Source of the DNA: Bacteroidales bacterium
GTDB taxonomy: Bacteria > Bacteroidota > Bacteroidia > Bacteroidales > F082
Assembly: GCA_028277395.1 (NCBI GenBank)
Contig: JANQGJ010000021.1
Location: 1-64,000 of the forward strand
Length of the DNA stretch: 64,000 bases
Direction: 5' to 3'
In this document: in pieces, positions 37,890 to 46,192 of the stretch
Position numbering within the stretch: position 1 is the stretch's first letter
How the letters are laid out: the number at the start of each line of letters is the position of its first letter
The notes under the pieces: generated by a model
What the model saw: only the letters and a program-made list of their open reading frames with translations
The model's database searches: none
What the model was told of the DNA's origin: nothing
Position numbers and translations under genes: made by a program

Positions 37890-40016
37890 TTAAGGTGCTT
37901 GGTAAATCAGGGCGTCATTTCTATACCCGGGCAGATCAAGATACCAGTCAGTATAAATAGTACCGTCGCTTTCAGCCCATTCGGCAAATTTTAAGTGAAC
38001 TCCAACAATATCCTGCTTTTCAATTGGATATTCGAAGAGCACAGGTATATTAATTGCCCATGGCAGATTGTTAATTGTCTTGTAGTACCTGTTTTGAGCA
38101 GCATCACTATCATCATCAAGTGTGCTAAACAGCAACTGATCAGCTAAAGCCGAAGGAGCAAAATCACTCAAATGAACTTCCACATCCCTGTCCTGATCAA
38201 CAATTATAAACGGATTAAAATTACCTATATCCAGATCAGTGTATGTAACTGGTCCACCAGGAGCGAAAGATCCGTTCTCATGGAATACCATTTGTATAAT
38301 AACAGAATCAGGTTCAACATAAGTTGCATGTTCTTCGGTATTTACCCCGATACTTCCGCCCGGATGAGGCAGAATATTGTATGCATCATCATAAACAATA
38401 ACTGTAGCTGATGGTTGATTATCTTCCAGTCCGTTTGAGGTCAGATTGTAGATACTACCATTTTGTATTTCGTATCCGCTAACACTAATTATCTGATCAG
38501 GAGCAACGTTTGGCAGAATAAATCCAAAACCGTTATGATATGAGGCACCATAAGCGTAAACAGTGAATACTCCTGTGATGCTTAATACTCTCTCCTGGTC
38601 GTCTTTTGTTACTTTGAAGTCATAATCAACTATCAGGTCATTAAAATCATAATCTCCTTTTCCAGGCCACAGATCTTCGTAAGCAAGGCATCCATCAAAT
38701 GAAGTAGTAGTGTTACCACCACCGCCACCACCAGGAGGAGGGGGAGGATCTCCACATAATGGCAGGTTATTTTTACTTGTTCCCGACATTATAACAAAGT
38801 CTCCATAAACATCTCCAGCTTCCAGATCAACAGAACAACTGGTGTGCATAGATGCATTCTGTACATTATTTATGTAGAAATATATGGTTTTATCCATTTT
38901 ACCATTTTTTCCTGAACCGGTAAAGCTAAATGTTTCACCAGGATCAAGGGTTCCGCAATAAAGCAATACACCACATTTCTTCTCACGTACCTTAACATGT
39001 ACAGTAGTACTGCCATTATATCTCATAGTAAGAGATCTTAATCCTTTCTCACAACCACAACTATTACCTCCATTACCACTACCATCGGGACATGTCAACA
39101 GACCATTATTCTGGACACCATTATGAAAGTTAAGATTTATTCCTTCAGCTGCAGCCTTAATTTTATGAATTGTATATCCACTTAATCCGCCACCACTCAA
39201 TGCTTTATTTGCAATATCAAGAAAATCAAATACTGTCATATCTTTAAATGTACCCGATTTAAAAACCAGGTCTCCTAATTGTAATGAATTAGTTCCGGTA
39301 TGTCCGGCCTGATCGTAATATACATTTAGCATAGCAGCAGTGATCTGTGCAGCCCAGTTACCACCTTCCTTATTAGTAGGATCGATATAATTTTGTGTAA
39401 GGATCTTTGATTTACCTCCGGCAGGCAAATAATCTTCAACTGCATCCGAATCAGTAAAAAACAGAGAGTAGTCTGTAGTTGTACCTACTCTAAGCCCCGA
39501 AGGAAAAACAGTATTAAAATGTGCATCACGTAACTGACCTACAGGGCCATTTTTTTGTCCCCATCCTCCCTGAGAATAGGTAACAAAGCCATCCAAATCA
39601 CAGTTTGTTCTTGAAAGCTTGTAGTTGTTAAAATCAAAAGTTATATCACCCTCAGAACTCACAACCATAGGATCATAAGATTGATCAAATCCGTATCTTA
39701 CTTTTACAGTTGTTACGCTTGTTGGGATGGTAATTTTAGTTGACACCAGATTACTATTAGTAGCATATCCAACAAAGAACAATTGTTCTTCATCAATCGA
39801 CATTATCTTAACTATCTCCGAAAAATCATCATCTGGCAAAGTAATATTCACAACTACTGTTTGGGTAGTTTTCCAGTCGAAATTGTCGCTTATCTGTAAA
39901 TCATTCATTGTTTTAATAACATCATCCCCGCTTTCAGCAGGTTCATTTTTTTTACATGATGTTATCACAACAGAAACAACAAGAAGCAGTCTAAGTACTC
40001 TAATTAGTTTTTTCAT
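37890..40016 (-). CDS. LruC domain-containing lipoprotein
   Basis: The 708-residue product has a lipoprotein signal peptide (TSC, Cys21). The C-terminal part from about 435 matches the LruC/DUF4842 domain, with the signature AYEDLWPGKGDYDFNDLIVD followed by a calcium-site-like DYDF run. LruC was first noted in Leptospira. The domain is common in Bacteroidota surface lipoproteins of unknown role. A Pro-Pro-Pro-Pro-Pro then Gly-rich linker separates the domain from a Cys-rich middle (NGGNSCGCEKG). A terminator follows at 37837-37868. No partner gene lies nearby. Confidence 0.8.
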   Translation of the reverse strand: MKKLIRVLRLLLVVSVVITSCKKNEPAESGDDVIKTMNDLQISDNFDWKTTQTVVVNITLPDDDFSEIVKIMSIDEEQLFFVGYATNSNLVSTKITIPTSVTTVKVRYGFDQSYDPMVVSSEGDITFDFNNYKLSRTNCDLDGFVTYSQGGWGQKNGPVGQLRDAHFNTVFPSGLRVGTTTDYSLFFTDSDAVEDYLPAGGKSKILTQNYIDPTNKEGGNWAAQITAAMLNVYYDQAGHTGTNSLQLGDLVFKSGTFKDMTVFDFLDIANKALSGGGLSGYTIHKIKAAAEGINLNFHNGVQNNGLLTCPDGSGNGGNSCGCEKGLRSLTMRYNGSTTVHVKVREKKCGVLLYCGTLDPGETFSFTGSGKNGKMDKTIYFYINNVQNASMHTSCSVDLEAGDVYGDFVIMSGTSKNNLPLCGDPPPPPGGGGGGNTTTSFDGCLAYEDLWPGKGDYDFNDLIVDYDFKVTKDDQERVLSITGVFTVYAYGASYHNGFGFILPNVAPDQIISVSGYEIQNGSIYNLTSNGLEDNQPSATVIVYDDAYNILPHPGGSIGVNTEEHATYVEPDSVIIQMVFHENGSFAPGGPVTYTDLDIGNFNPFIIVDQDRDVEVHLSDFAPSALADQLLFSTLDDDSDAAQNRYYKTINNLPWAINIPVLFEYPIEKQDIVGVHLKFAEWAESDGTIYTDWYLDLPGYRNDALIYQAP

Positions 40017-40230
40017 CGTGGTGTAGTTTTAATTGCAGAATTACAATATCAATAAGTATGCCAATAACCTGTAACCTGCTGATTAACGGGCTTTATGCTT
40101 GTTTTGATATAAATAAAAATATTTAACAGCTCCCAAATTGAGAATTTTGCCTGTTTTGGGAACCTTATCACTAACAGCTCATATAAACAAACTTTTGTCA
40201 ACTTTCCGAAAAATTTCTTAGTAAAATGAG

Positions 40231-40238
40231 TAATTTTG
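40231..40238 (+). promoter_or_regulatory. -7 element of the restriction-modification operon
   Basis: TAATTTTG at 40231-40238 matches TAnnTTTG, and the following bases TATAAAAT are shared with the promoter at 42361. The start codon is 14 bases after the box, so the leader is very short. No clear -33 element is present. Confidence 0.5.
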
Positions 40239-40252
40239 TATAAAATTGTATA

Positions 40253-40918
40253 ATGAAGACTATAAAACTTTCTGACTATAAGAGTACGGTAGCCAAAGAC
40301 TTTGTTGAAGAGATAAGTGGTAAAAATAAAATGTCTACAATTCTAGCTGACCCACCATGGCGATTTCAAAATCGTACTGGCAAAATGGCTCCTGAACATA
40401 AAAGACTTAATCGATACCCCACATTATCACTTGACGAGATCAAAGAAATTCCGGTTCATCTTGCTGCCAATAATAATAGTCATTTGTATTTATGGGTGCC
40501 TAATGCACTATTAAAAGAAGGACTAGAGGTAATGGGTGCTTGGGGGTTTAAATACAAATCAAATTTAATTTGGCATAAAGTGAGAAAAGACGGAGGTCCG
40601 GATGGTCGAGGAGTTGGGTTCTATTTTAGAAATACAACAGAAATAATACTTTTTGGAGTAAGAGGTAGTATGAGAACTTTACAACCTGGAAGGAGTCAAG
40701 TAAATATAATTAGATCTCAAAAACAAGAACATTCACGTAAGCCTGATGAATTATATGATATAATTGAAAACTGTAGTTCAGGTCCATATTTAGAATTATT
40801 TGCACGTGGAATTAGAAAAGGATGGAACGTTTTTGGCAACCAAGCAGATGACAATTACCAACCAGATTGGGAAACATATAAAAATAACAGTTCAAATACC
40901 AAAAGTATAACGATTTAG
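40253..40918 (+). CDS. MT-A70 family DNA adenine (N6) methyltransferase
   Basis: The 221-residue product has the MT-A70 catalytic motif DPPW at 33-36 (ILADPPWRFQN), a SAM-binding late segment and the family pattern HLYLWVPNALLKEG plus EHSRKPDELYDIIENC. MT-A70 enzymes in bacteria methylate adenine in DNA and occur in type II restriction-modification systems (M.MunI is an example). The adjacent gene, 13 bases on, encodes a PD-(D/E)XK nuclease, so this is the protecting methylase of an R-M pair. The recognition site is not predictable. Phage-derived orphan methylases share the fold but would lack the nuclease. Confidence 0.85.
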   Translation: MKTIKLSDYKSTVAKDFVEEISGKNKMSTILADPPWRFQNRTGKMAPEHKRLNRYPTLSLDEIKEIPVHLAANNNSHLYLWVPNALLKEGLEVMGAWGFKYKSNLIWHKVRKDGGPDGRGVGFYFRNTTEIILFGVRGSMRTLQPGRSQVNIIRSQKQEHSRKPDELYDIIENCSSGPYLELFARGIRKGWNVFGNQADDNYQPDWETYKNNSSNTKSITI

Positions 40919-40931
40919 AAATTACTTTCTC

Positions 40932-42047
40932 ATGCCAGTAAATCTTGAACGCCTTAAAGTTTCATTAACCAAACATGGGGCACATAAAATTGCCTTTGTT
41001 ATTGAGAATTTTGATAAAGAAGAGATTCTAGAAAATTTGCATGGTAACTTTAGAGACATTACAATAGACCCATCCCAAGCAAGGAATATTCTATCTGTCA
41101 ACAGAAGTGGGGATGTTCCTGAACTTTGGGGTCAAATAAAGAATTATGGTAGACAAGACATCTTTGACTTGGTCTTCATAGCAAATATTTTCAGTCATTA
41201 CAAACTTGTATTGACTATGATTCATGCCATAAAAAATAAATGTATTGTAAATAGGGGTGACGTAATAGATGGCAAAGCTTTCACAAATTTTGCCCATACA
41301 ATTGAGCAATTTGGTTATTCTATAGATCATACTTCTGATTACATTTCTTTTGACATTTCTCGAATTTATCATAAATATTATTTAATACCGTTTATTAGAC
41401 AAGTTCTTAAACTTAAGCTAACCGATGCTGGCTGGGATAAAACAAACTCGATTGTTGAAGAATCAATTACCTTAGACCTTCACGAGGTCTTTGGCTTATC
41501 CACTCAAGAATTCGAAGCATGGTTAAATGAAACATTAGAAATTTCTGATTCAAATCTTAAAAAGGTAAAAGCTATTCGGAACTTCAAATCTGGCCTGAAG
41601 TTTTCCTCAGGTCATAACTCTAAATTTGAAGGTGATGTAAATGTAAAATCTTCAATAAAGCACACTTCATCGTTAGTACATAACCAAATCCAGAATAAAG
41701 TTTATAAATTGTTAGTAGAAAAATACCCTGATGATGAAATTGGAACAGAGATTCCAACAAATTCTGGAAGTATTGACATTGTTAGGAAAAACTCGAAACA
41801 ATATTTCTTTTACGAAATAAAAACAAGTAATAATATAAAAACAAACATTAGACAGGCATTGTCTCAGTTACTCGAATATGCTTATTGGAATAACATAATG
41901 AATGTAGAAAAAATTGTAATTATTGCACCGAGCATGATGAATAATGAATCAAAAGCATATTTAGATTTACTTCGAAATCGATTCAATATTCCGATATATT
42001 ATCAACGCTACAGTCGTGAACATAACCAATTAAGTGCAGAAGAATAA
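40932..42047 (+). CDS. PD-(D/E)XK restriction endonuclease, putative partner of MT-A70 methylase
   Basis: The 371-residue product has a helical N-terminus of about 240 residues with no recognised family, and a C-terminal nuclease core. The core shows motif I acidic residues near Glu269/Glu273, Asp282 in GSIDIVRK, Glu295-x-Lys297 in YEIKTS, and the Q-x-x-x-Y pattern of the family in ALSQLLEYAYW. This is the metal site of PD-(D/E)XK nucleases. Position 13 bases after an adenine methylase makes it the likely cleaving subunit. The N-terminal part may recognise the site. Anti-phage function is inferred. Confidence 0.72.
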   Translation: MPVNLERLKVSLTKHGAHKIAFVIENFDKEEILENLHGNFRDITIDPSQARNILSVNRSGDVPELWGQIKNYGRQDIFDLVFIANIFSHYKLVLTMIHAIKNKCIVNRGDVIDGKAFTNFAHTIEQFGYSIDHTSDYISFDISRIYHKYYLIPFIRQVLKLKLTDAGWDKTNSIVEESITLDLHEVFGLSTQEFEAWLNETLEISDSNLKKVKAIRNFKSGLKFSSGHNSKFEGDVNVKSSIKHTSSLVHNQIQNKVYKLLVEKYPDDEIGTEIPTNSGSIDIVRKNSKQYFFYEIKTSNNIKTNIRQALSQLLEYAYWNNIMNVEKIVIIAPSMMNNESKAYLDLLRNRFNIPIYYQRYSREHNQLSAEE

Positions 42048-42337
42048 CAAAATCAATACATGAGATATTGAATAAATTATTCGCTATATGTATCCTAACA
42101 TTCATTTGATTAATAAGGTTATTCTGTCAAAATTAAATATTGATACTTTCGAAAGCAATATTCAATCCGAATCTGCCCACATGTAATTAGTGATAAACCT
42201 ACACTCTGATAAATTGAAATGCAATCTTAGTAGGCTAAATAGGGTTCCATTACAATAATAATCTGGCAAATCGTTTTTTCTATTAGCAGCATAAAAATAA
42301 TCGAAGAACCTCCGATAATATCAAAACATGCTAGTTG
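42048..42337. other. Intergenic region after the nuclease gene
   Basis: No coding frame with recognised motifs lies in this stretch. It may hold the transcript end of the nuclease gene, but no clear terminator was found. Confidence 0.35.
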
Positions 42338-42368
42338 TTGAAATTTCCATTAAGAAATATTATTTTTG
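42338..42368 (+). promoter_or_regulatory. Promoter of the 75-residue ORF
   Basis: TTG at 42338-42340 and TATTTTTG at 42361-42368 are 20 bases apart. The following TATAAAAT is the same as in the R-M promoter (40239-40246). A start at the ATG 42385 gives a 16-base gap. Confidence 0.55.
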
Positions 42369-42384
42369 TATAAAATCTATCAAT

Positions 42385-42612
42385 ATGCTAAACGAAGTAT
42401 TACAAACCATAAAAACCTTAAAGCGAGTTGAAAGTCCATCCCGTGAAGTTAAAGAATCTTTGGAATTTCTGGAACAATCGTTAAGAAGTAAGACCAAACA
42501 AAATTTGTTGGACCTAATGTCAGTTGGTGATGTAATTGGTTACGATGAACTCCAGCACAGTCTAAAAGAAATGGTTAACTTTCTTGAAATGATGAAAAAC
42601 CAGAAGAAATAG
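42385..42612 (+). CDS. Small protein, possibly linked to the R-M pair
   Basis: An ATG at 42328 opens the frame, but it lies upstream of the -7 box, so the ATG at 42385 is preferred, giving 75 residues. The product is helical and charged, beginning MLNEVLQTIKTLKRVESPSR. No helix-turn-helix was recognised. The promoter shares a 16-of-17-base match (TAWTTTTGTATAAAAT) with that of the methylase. It could be a regulator or an accessory protein of the R-M pair, or unrelated. Confidence 0.5.
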   Translation: MLNEVLQTIKTLKRVESPSREVKESLEFLEQSLRSKTKQNLLDLMSVGDVIGYDELQHSLKEMVNFLEMMKNQKK

Positions 42613-42669
42613 TCTCTGGTATTATTTTCCTTCGATATTCCTTTTACGGTTTTCTCAACAAACAAAAAC

Positions 42670-42699
42670 TCCCACAATGAGTAAAAACTCATCATGGGA
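42670..42699. terminator. Bidirectional terminator-like hairpin
   Basis: TCCCACAATGAGT (42670-42682) and ACTCATCATGGGA (42687-42699) form a stem with two mismatched bases around an AAAA loop. It lies between converging genes (ending at 42612 and 42753). A-runs to the left serve the leftward transcript. No strong T-run exists on the plus side. Confidence 0.45.
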
Positions 42700-42752
42700 A
42701 TTTAACGCGGGTCGGGTTAAACAAATACTATAATGTTTTTTAATCTTTATGC

Positions 42753-44174
42753 TTATAGTTTTATAAAGCCTGCTGCATAACTAATCCCCGAATCAATTAT
42801 TCTGATATGATAGAAACCTTTAGTTAAGCCAACTACATTAATTTTACTGTCATGTTTCAGAATATCACTATCAACAAGTCTTCCATTGGAAGAGTATATT
42901 TCGTAAGTAATATAATCTGATTTAAGATCTTTACAATTAATAGTCAAAAATTGTCCACATGGATTTGGATATATATGAAAGTCTATTGCTTTCTTTTCTT
43001 CATTGATTTCTGAAATACTCGAAAAATAATACACTGTACTTGAACTCTTAAACCAATAGGAATCAATAGTATCCCATAGATATACGCATTCATAATCCAG
43101 TGCCCCAAATTCATTGTATCCACTAATAAACCTGGTTGATAGCCACCACTCCCTTAATTCAGAATCCCACTTATAGTATTTTCTAACTATTTCCTGATTC
43201 ATATCATTATATTCATAGTCATTTCTATCTCCTATCCATGTACTATCACTCAACTTGTATTCAAAAGACTCCTGTCGAACTAAATTTTTCATGTCATCAT
43301 ACTCCTTCTGTAATGAATCAACATGCAACCAAATGGAATCTTCCATATATTCAAAAGAGTTATATTTAATTGTAAAATCGTCAATTTTTTCACCCAGAGT
43401 TTTTCTAATTGGTTTCCAATCGCCTGATTCAAATATATAATCAGTACTTGATTGTATCTCTTCATGGTAGGTATAATTAGACCAATCACTAAATTCCCAT
43501 CGTGCTAATTCCTTATTCCAGAAATACCAGATATCACTTACAACCCTGTCATTCTGATCATAGTTATACTCCATTTTCCATGCAAAATACCACTTGCTTT
43601 CTTCCCGATTAAAAAGTGAACTAATGGTTTCTTCAAGATTACCAAATGAATCATATTCATTTTCATATTTAGTGCTCAAATACCACTCATACAGATAGCT
43701 ATCCCAGCCATAATTTATTCTCAATGAAATATTGTTGTTGTAATACTCATAGATGCTCTTTTCTCTCTTTATCCAACTTTGACCATCTCCCTGATATGAT
43801 ATAATTTGTATTTCCTGATATTGATCATTGAATGTTCTAACAGACTTACTATAATTTAGCCAGATGCCATTGTTTATTAAACGATATTTGAAAATTATCA
43901 AAAGAGTATTTTCTTCTTGATTGTAGGTATACGTATATTTTATCCGTGATACAGAATCCAAGTTTTCAAGATGTCCAAAAACTACCATTGAATCCAATCT
44001 TATTATATCTAACAGCATTGTCTCCGACAATACTTTATTTTCGTTAATATATTTTGATTTGTGACTCACCTCGTTAATGATTTCATTTTCAACTCTACTT
44101 GAGTTTATATCCTGACTGTGTGAGCTAATTACTATCAGGTTGATACAAAATAAAATTATAATTACAAGTTTCAT
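42753..44174 (-). CDS. T9SS secreted protein with Tyr/Trp-rich repeats
   Basis: The 473-residue product has a signal peptide (LVIIILFCINLIVISSHS) and a C-terminal T9SS sorting domain (FHIYPNPCGQFLTINCKDL, GFYHIRIID). Between them run about seven imperfect repeats of 40-50 residues with the pattern W...S..Y.Y...G...., for example SKWYFAWKMEYNYDQNDRVV and REWWLSTRFISGYNEFG. This is reminiscent of YD-type or DUF3836-like surface repeats. The gene starts 22 bases after the TM-barrel gene, so it may be in the operon of the second sigma module. Function is unknown. Confidence 0.75.
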   Translation of the reverse strand: MKLVIIILFCINLIVISSHSQDINSSRVENEIINEVSHKSKYINENKVLSETMLLDIIRLDSMVVFGHLENLDSVSRIKYTYTYNQEENTLLIIFKYRLINNGIWLNYSKSVRTFNDQYQEIQIISYQGDGQSWIKREKSIYEYYNNNISLRINYGWDSYLYEWYLSTKYENEYDSFGNLEETISSLFNREESKWYFAWKMEYNYDQNDRVVSDIWYFWNKELARWEFSDWSNYTYHEEIQSSTDYIFESGDWKPIRKTLGEKIDDFTIKYNSFEYMEDSIWLHVDSLQKEYDDMKNLVRQESFEYKLSDSTWIGDRNDYEYNDMNQEIVRKYYKWDSELREWWLSTRFISGYNEFGALDYECVYLWDTIDSYWFKSSSTVYYFSSISEINEEKKAIDFHIYPNPCGQFLTINCKDLKSDYITYEIYSSNGRLVDSDILKHDSKINVVGLTKGFYHIRIIDSGISYAAGFIKL

Positions 44175-44195
44175 AATGATTTTTAATTCTTAGGT

Positions 44196-45557
44196 TTATA
44201 GATAAAAGTTTATTCCAAATTTTAATCCGGCATTTCTATAATTACCGTCTAAAGGATAATCTTGATAAAGTGAATTCATTCCAAATTTATAAATTGGCTT
44301 TATGTATAATCCATAATTAGGATATATTAAATACTCCAGCGAAAACCCAAAGAAAAGATTTGTTATTCTTGGTTTAATTAAATTAGATTCTACTGTAAGC
44401 TCCTCTAACTCAAGAGAGTTATTAACAGGAACCATACCAGTAACGTCTTTCAGAAATGCAACCGATGCCCCGATTGATGGTAAGAAATAAAGGTTTTTCG
44501 TTCGAAATTGGTAACCAATATGTAATGGTATCTCAATATATCTGTATCGGTTTATATTTTCAACTTTATATTTTCTAACTTTATACTCATCAACCCAATT
44601 TTTTTCAAACCCAATTATCATAGGAACTACATTTGTATTCTGATCTACTATATAGAGCATTATTGTATCAATGTCATAATATCCGCCATCGGGGTCAATA
44701 ATTGTTTCTGTCATTGAATAATTCAACTTTTCACTTAAGGAAGTAACTTCTATACCAGAACTTATTACCCAATTTTTGTATTGATAATTAATTTTTAGTC
44801 CGTATGAAACATTTGAATGATATATTTCATTGTTTGCTCGAAACTCTCTTAATGTGTTAAACTCATTATCCGAACTCAATTTCTTCCAGAAAATATCATA
44901 CCCTACCTCCATAGATATACTTAGTCTACTGAAATTTTTACATTTCTCTGTGGAATCAGTAATTGAGATATCATTATTTAATTTCATTAATTCGGGGTAC
45001 TGGTCAACTAAATTATCCAGTCTTCTAAACGAAACTCTACTGACAGGATCAATATTGTTATTTTCCAGACTAAAAGACTTTTTCATTGAATTACTCTCTT
45101 GTACAAAATCAATTAGTACACACAACTCTGATTCTCCATTATTCAACCCACCTGTTCTTATTTCTACATCTGCATTATTGTTAGTTTTATATGTAATCTT
45201 TTCAACTGTTCTAACATTATTGATACTTTTCCGTGCATCATTTTCAATTTGAGTCGTTTCATTGGTTATATCAGAAACATCAAGAATATCATTGGTCTGC
45301 AATTCTTTAGTTTCAGTACCAGATTCATCTATAAAGGTAGATTGTGCAGTTTTTTTAGGTTCGCTAACAGTATCAGGTATTATCATAAAATATATCAGCC
45401 CGGACATTAATGCTATCAATAGTAATAATATCTTAGAAACTCCCTTCCTCCCCATCTTCTTTTGAAGCCTGTTCCAGAATGTTATCGATGTTTCTTCTTC
45501 GTAACCAAGGAGTTTGTTCCTGATTAGGTAATCTATTTCATTATACGAGTTACTCAT
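44196..45557 (-). CDS. Single-TM protein with C-terminal beta-barrel, second sigma partner
   Basis: The 453-residue product has the same layout as the protein at 5528-6958. About 40 cytoplasmic residues (LIRNKLLGYEEETSITFWNR near the start) are followed by one TM helix at about 42-60, a disordered linker to about 205, and a strand-rich C-terminus with aromatic girdle residues and a final Phe-Tyr-Leu, like outer-membrane barrels. It begins 12 bases after the sigma gene. No anti-sigma domain was recognised by name. Sequence identity to the other copy is low, but layout and synteny are conserved. Confidence 0.68.
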   Translation of the reverse strand: MSNSYNEIDYLIRNKLLGYEEETSITFWNRLQKKMGRKGVSKILLLLIALMSGLIYFMIIPDTVSEPKKTAQSTFIDESGTETKELQTNDILDVSDITNETTQIENDARKSINNVRTVEKITYKTNNNADVEIRTGGLNNGESELCVLIDFVQESNSMKKSFSLENNNIDPVSRVSFRRLDNLVDQYPELMKLNNDISITDSTEKCKNFSRLSISMEVGYDIFWKKLSSDNEFNTLREFRANNEIYHSNVSYGLKINYQYKNWVISSGIEVTSLSEKLNYSMTETIIDPDGGYYDIDTIMLYIVDQNTNVVPMIIGFEKNWVDEYKVRKYKVENINRYRYIEIPLHIGYQFRTKNLYFLPSIGASVAFLKDVTGMVPVNNSLELEELTVESNLIKPRITNLFFGFSLEYLIYPNYGLYIKPIYKFGMNSLYQDYPLDGNYRNAGLKFGINFYL

Positions 45558-45568
45558 AGTTTTCGGAA

Positions 45569-46105
45569 TTATTCGCAGTTATATTTTAGTCTTTTCATTA
45601 GCCAAATCCTGGCCTTGCGCACCTGGCTTTTTGAGGTACTTTCTGTTACCTTTAACAGATCAGCAATTTCCTTATGACTATATCCTTCAATTGCATACAG
45701 GTTAAAAACAACACGGTAGCCTTGTGGCATTGATTGTATCAGCGACATTATTTCTTTTGCAGATATTTGTTTTAGTATATCTGCTTCATCAGACGGGAGA
45801 TAATTATAATCATCAATGTTTTGATGAAAATTTTCCTTTTTGTTCTTTCTGAAATAATCGATCGCTGTATTGATGATGATCTTTCTCATCCATCCTTCGA
45901 AAGAACCATTGCCAGAGTAAGTTTCTATTCTGGAATATATTTGAATGAATCCCTCAAGAAGAATATCCTCAGCTTCAGATTTATCTCTTGAATATCGTAA
46001 ACAGGTTCCGAGGAGTGTTTTATGATATAATTTGAACAGCTCCTTACGGGCCTTCTGCTTGCCTTTTATGCATCCATTGATTATTTGGTTCATTTCGCTT
46101 TTCAT
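45569..46105 (-). CDS. ECF-type RNA polymerase sigma-70 factor
   Basis: The 178-residue product has sigma region 2 (DKSEAEDILLEGFIQIYSRI, then GNGSFEGWMRKIIINTAIDY) and region 4 with helix-turn-helix (EGYSHKEIADLLKVTESTSK). The segment GNGSFEGW matches the sigma factor at 6955-7506, so the two are paralogues. It is 12 bases upstream of the TM-barrel gene. The two-gene unit may sense envelope or surface conditions and regulate nearby exported proteins. Confidence 0.9.
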   Translation of the reverse strand: MKSEMNQIINGCIKGKQKARKELFKLYHKTLLGTCLRYSRDKSEAEDILLEGFIQIYSRIETYSGNGSFEGWMRKIIINTAIDYFRKNKKENFHQNIDDYNYLPSDEADILKQISAKEIMSLIQSMPQGYRVVFNLYAIEGYSHKEIADLLKVTESTSKSQVRKARIWLMKRLKYNCE

Positions 46106-46192
46106 CCTCTAATATCAAGACGAAAACAGTTTCAAAAAAGATGTCCGGGTTAAAAATTATTAGCGAAAAAAATTAACGGTTACTATTGTCAC

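Noticed and set aside
42670-42699. CRISPR repeat or tracrRNA-like hairpin
   Set aside because: It occurs once, has no spacers or Cas genes nearby, and sits between converging genes where a terminator is expected.
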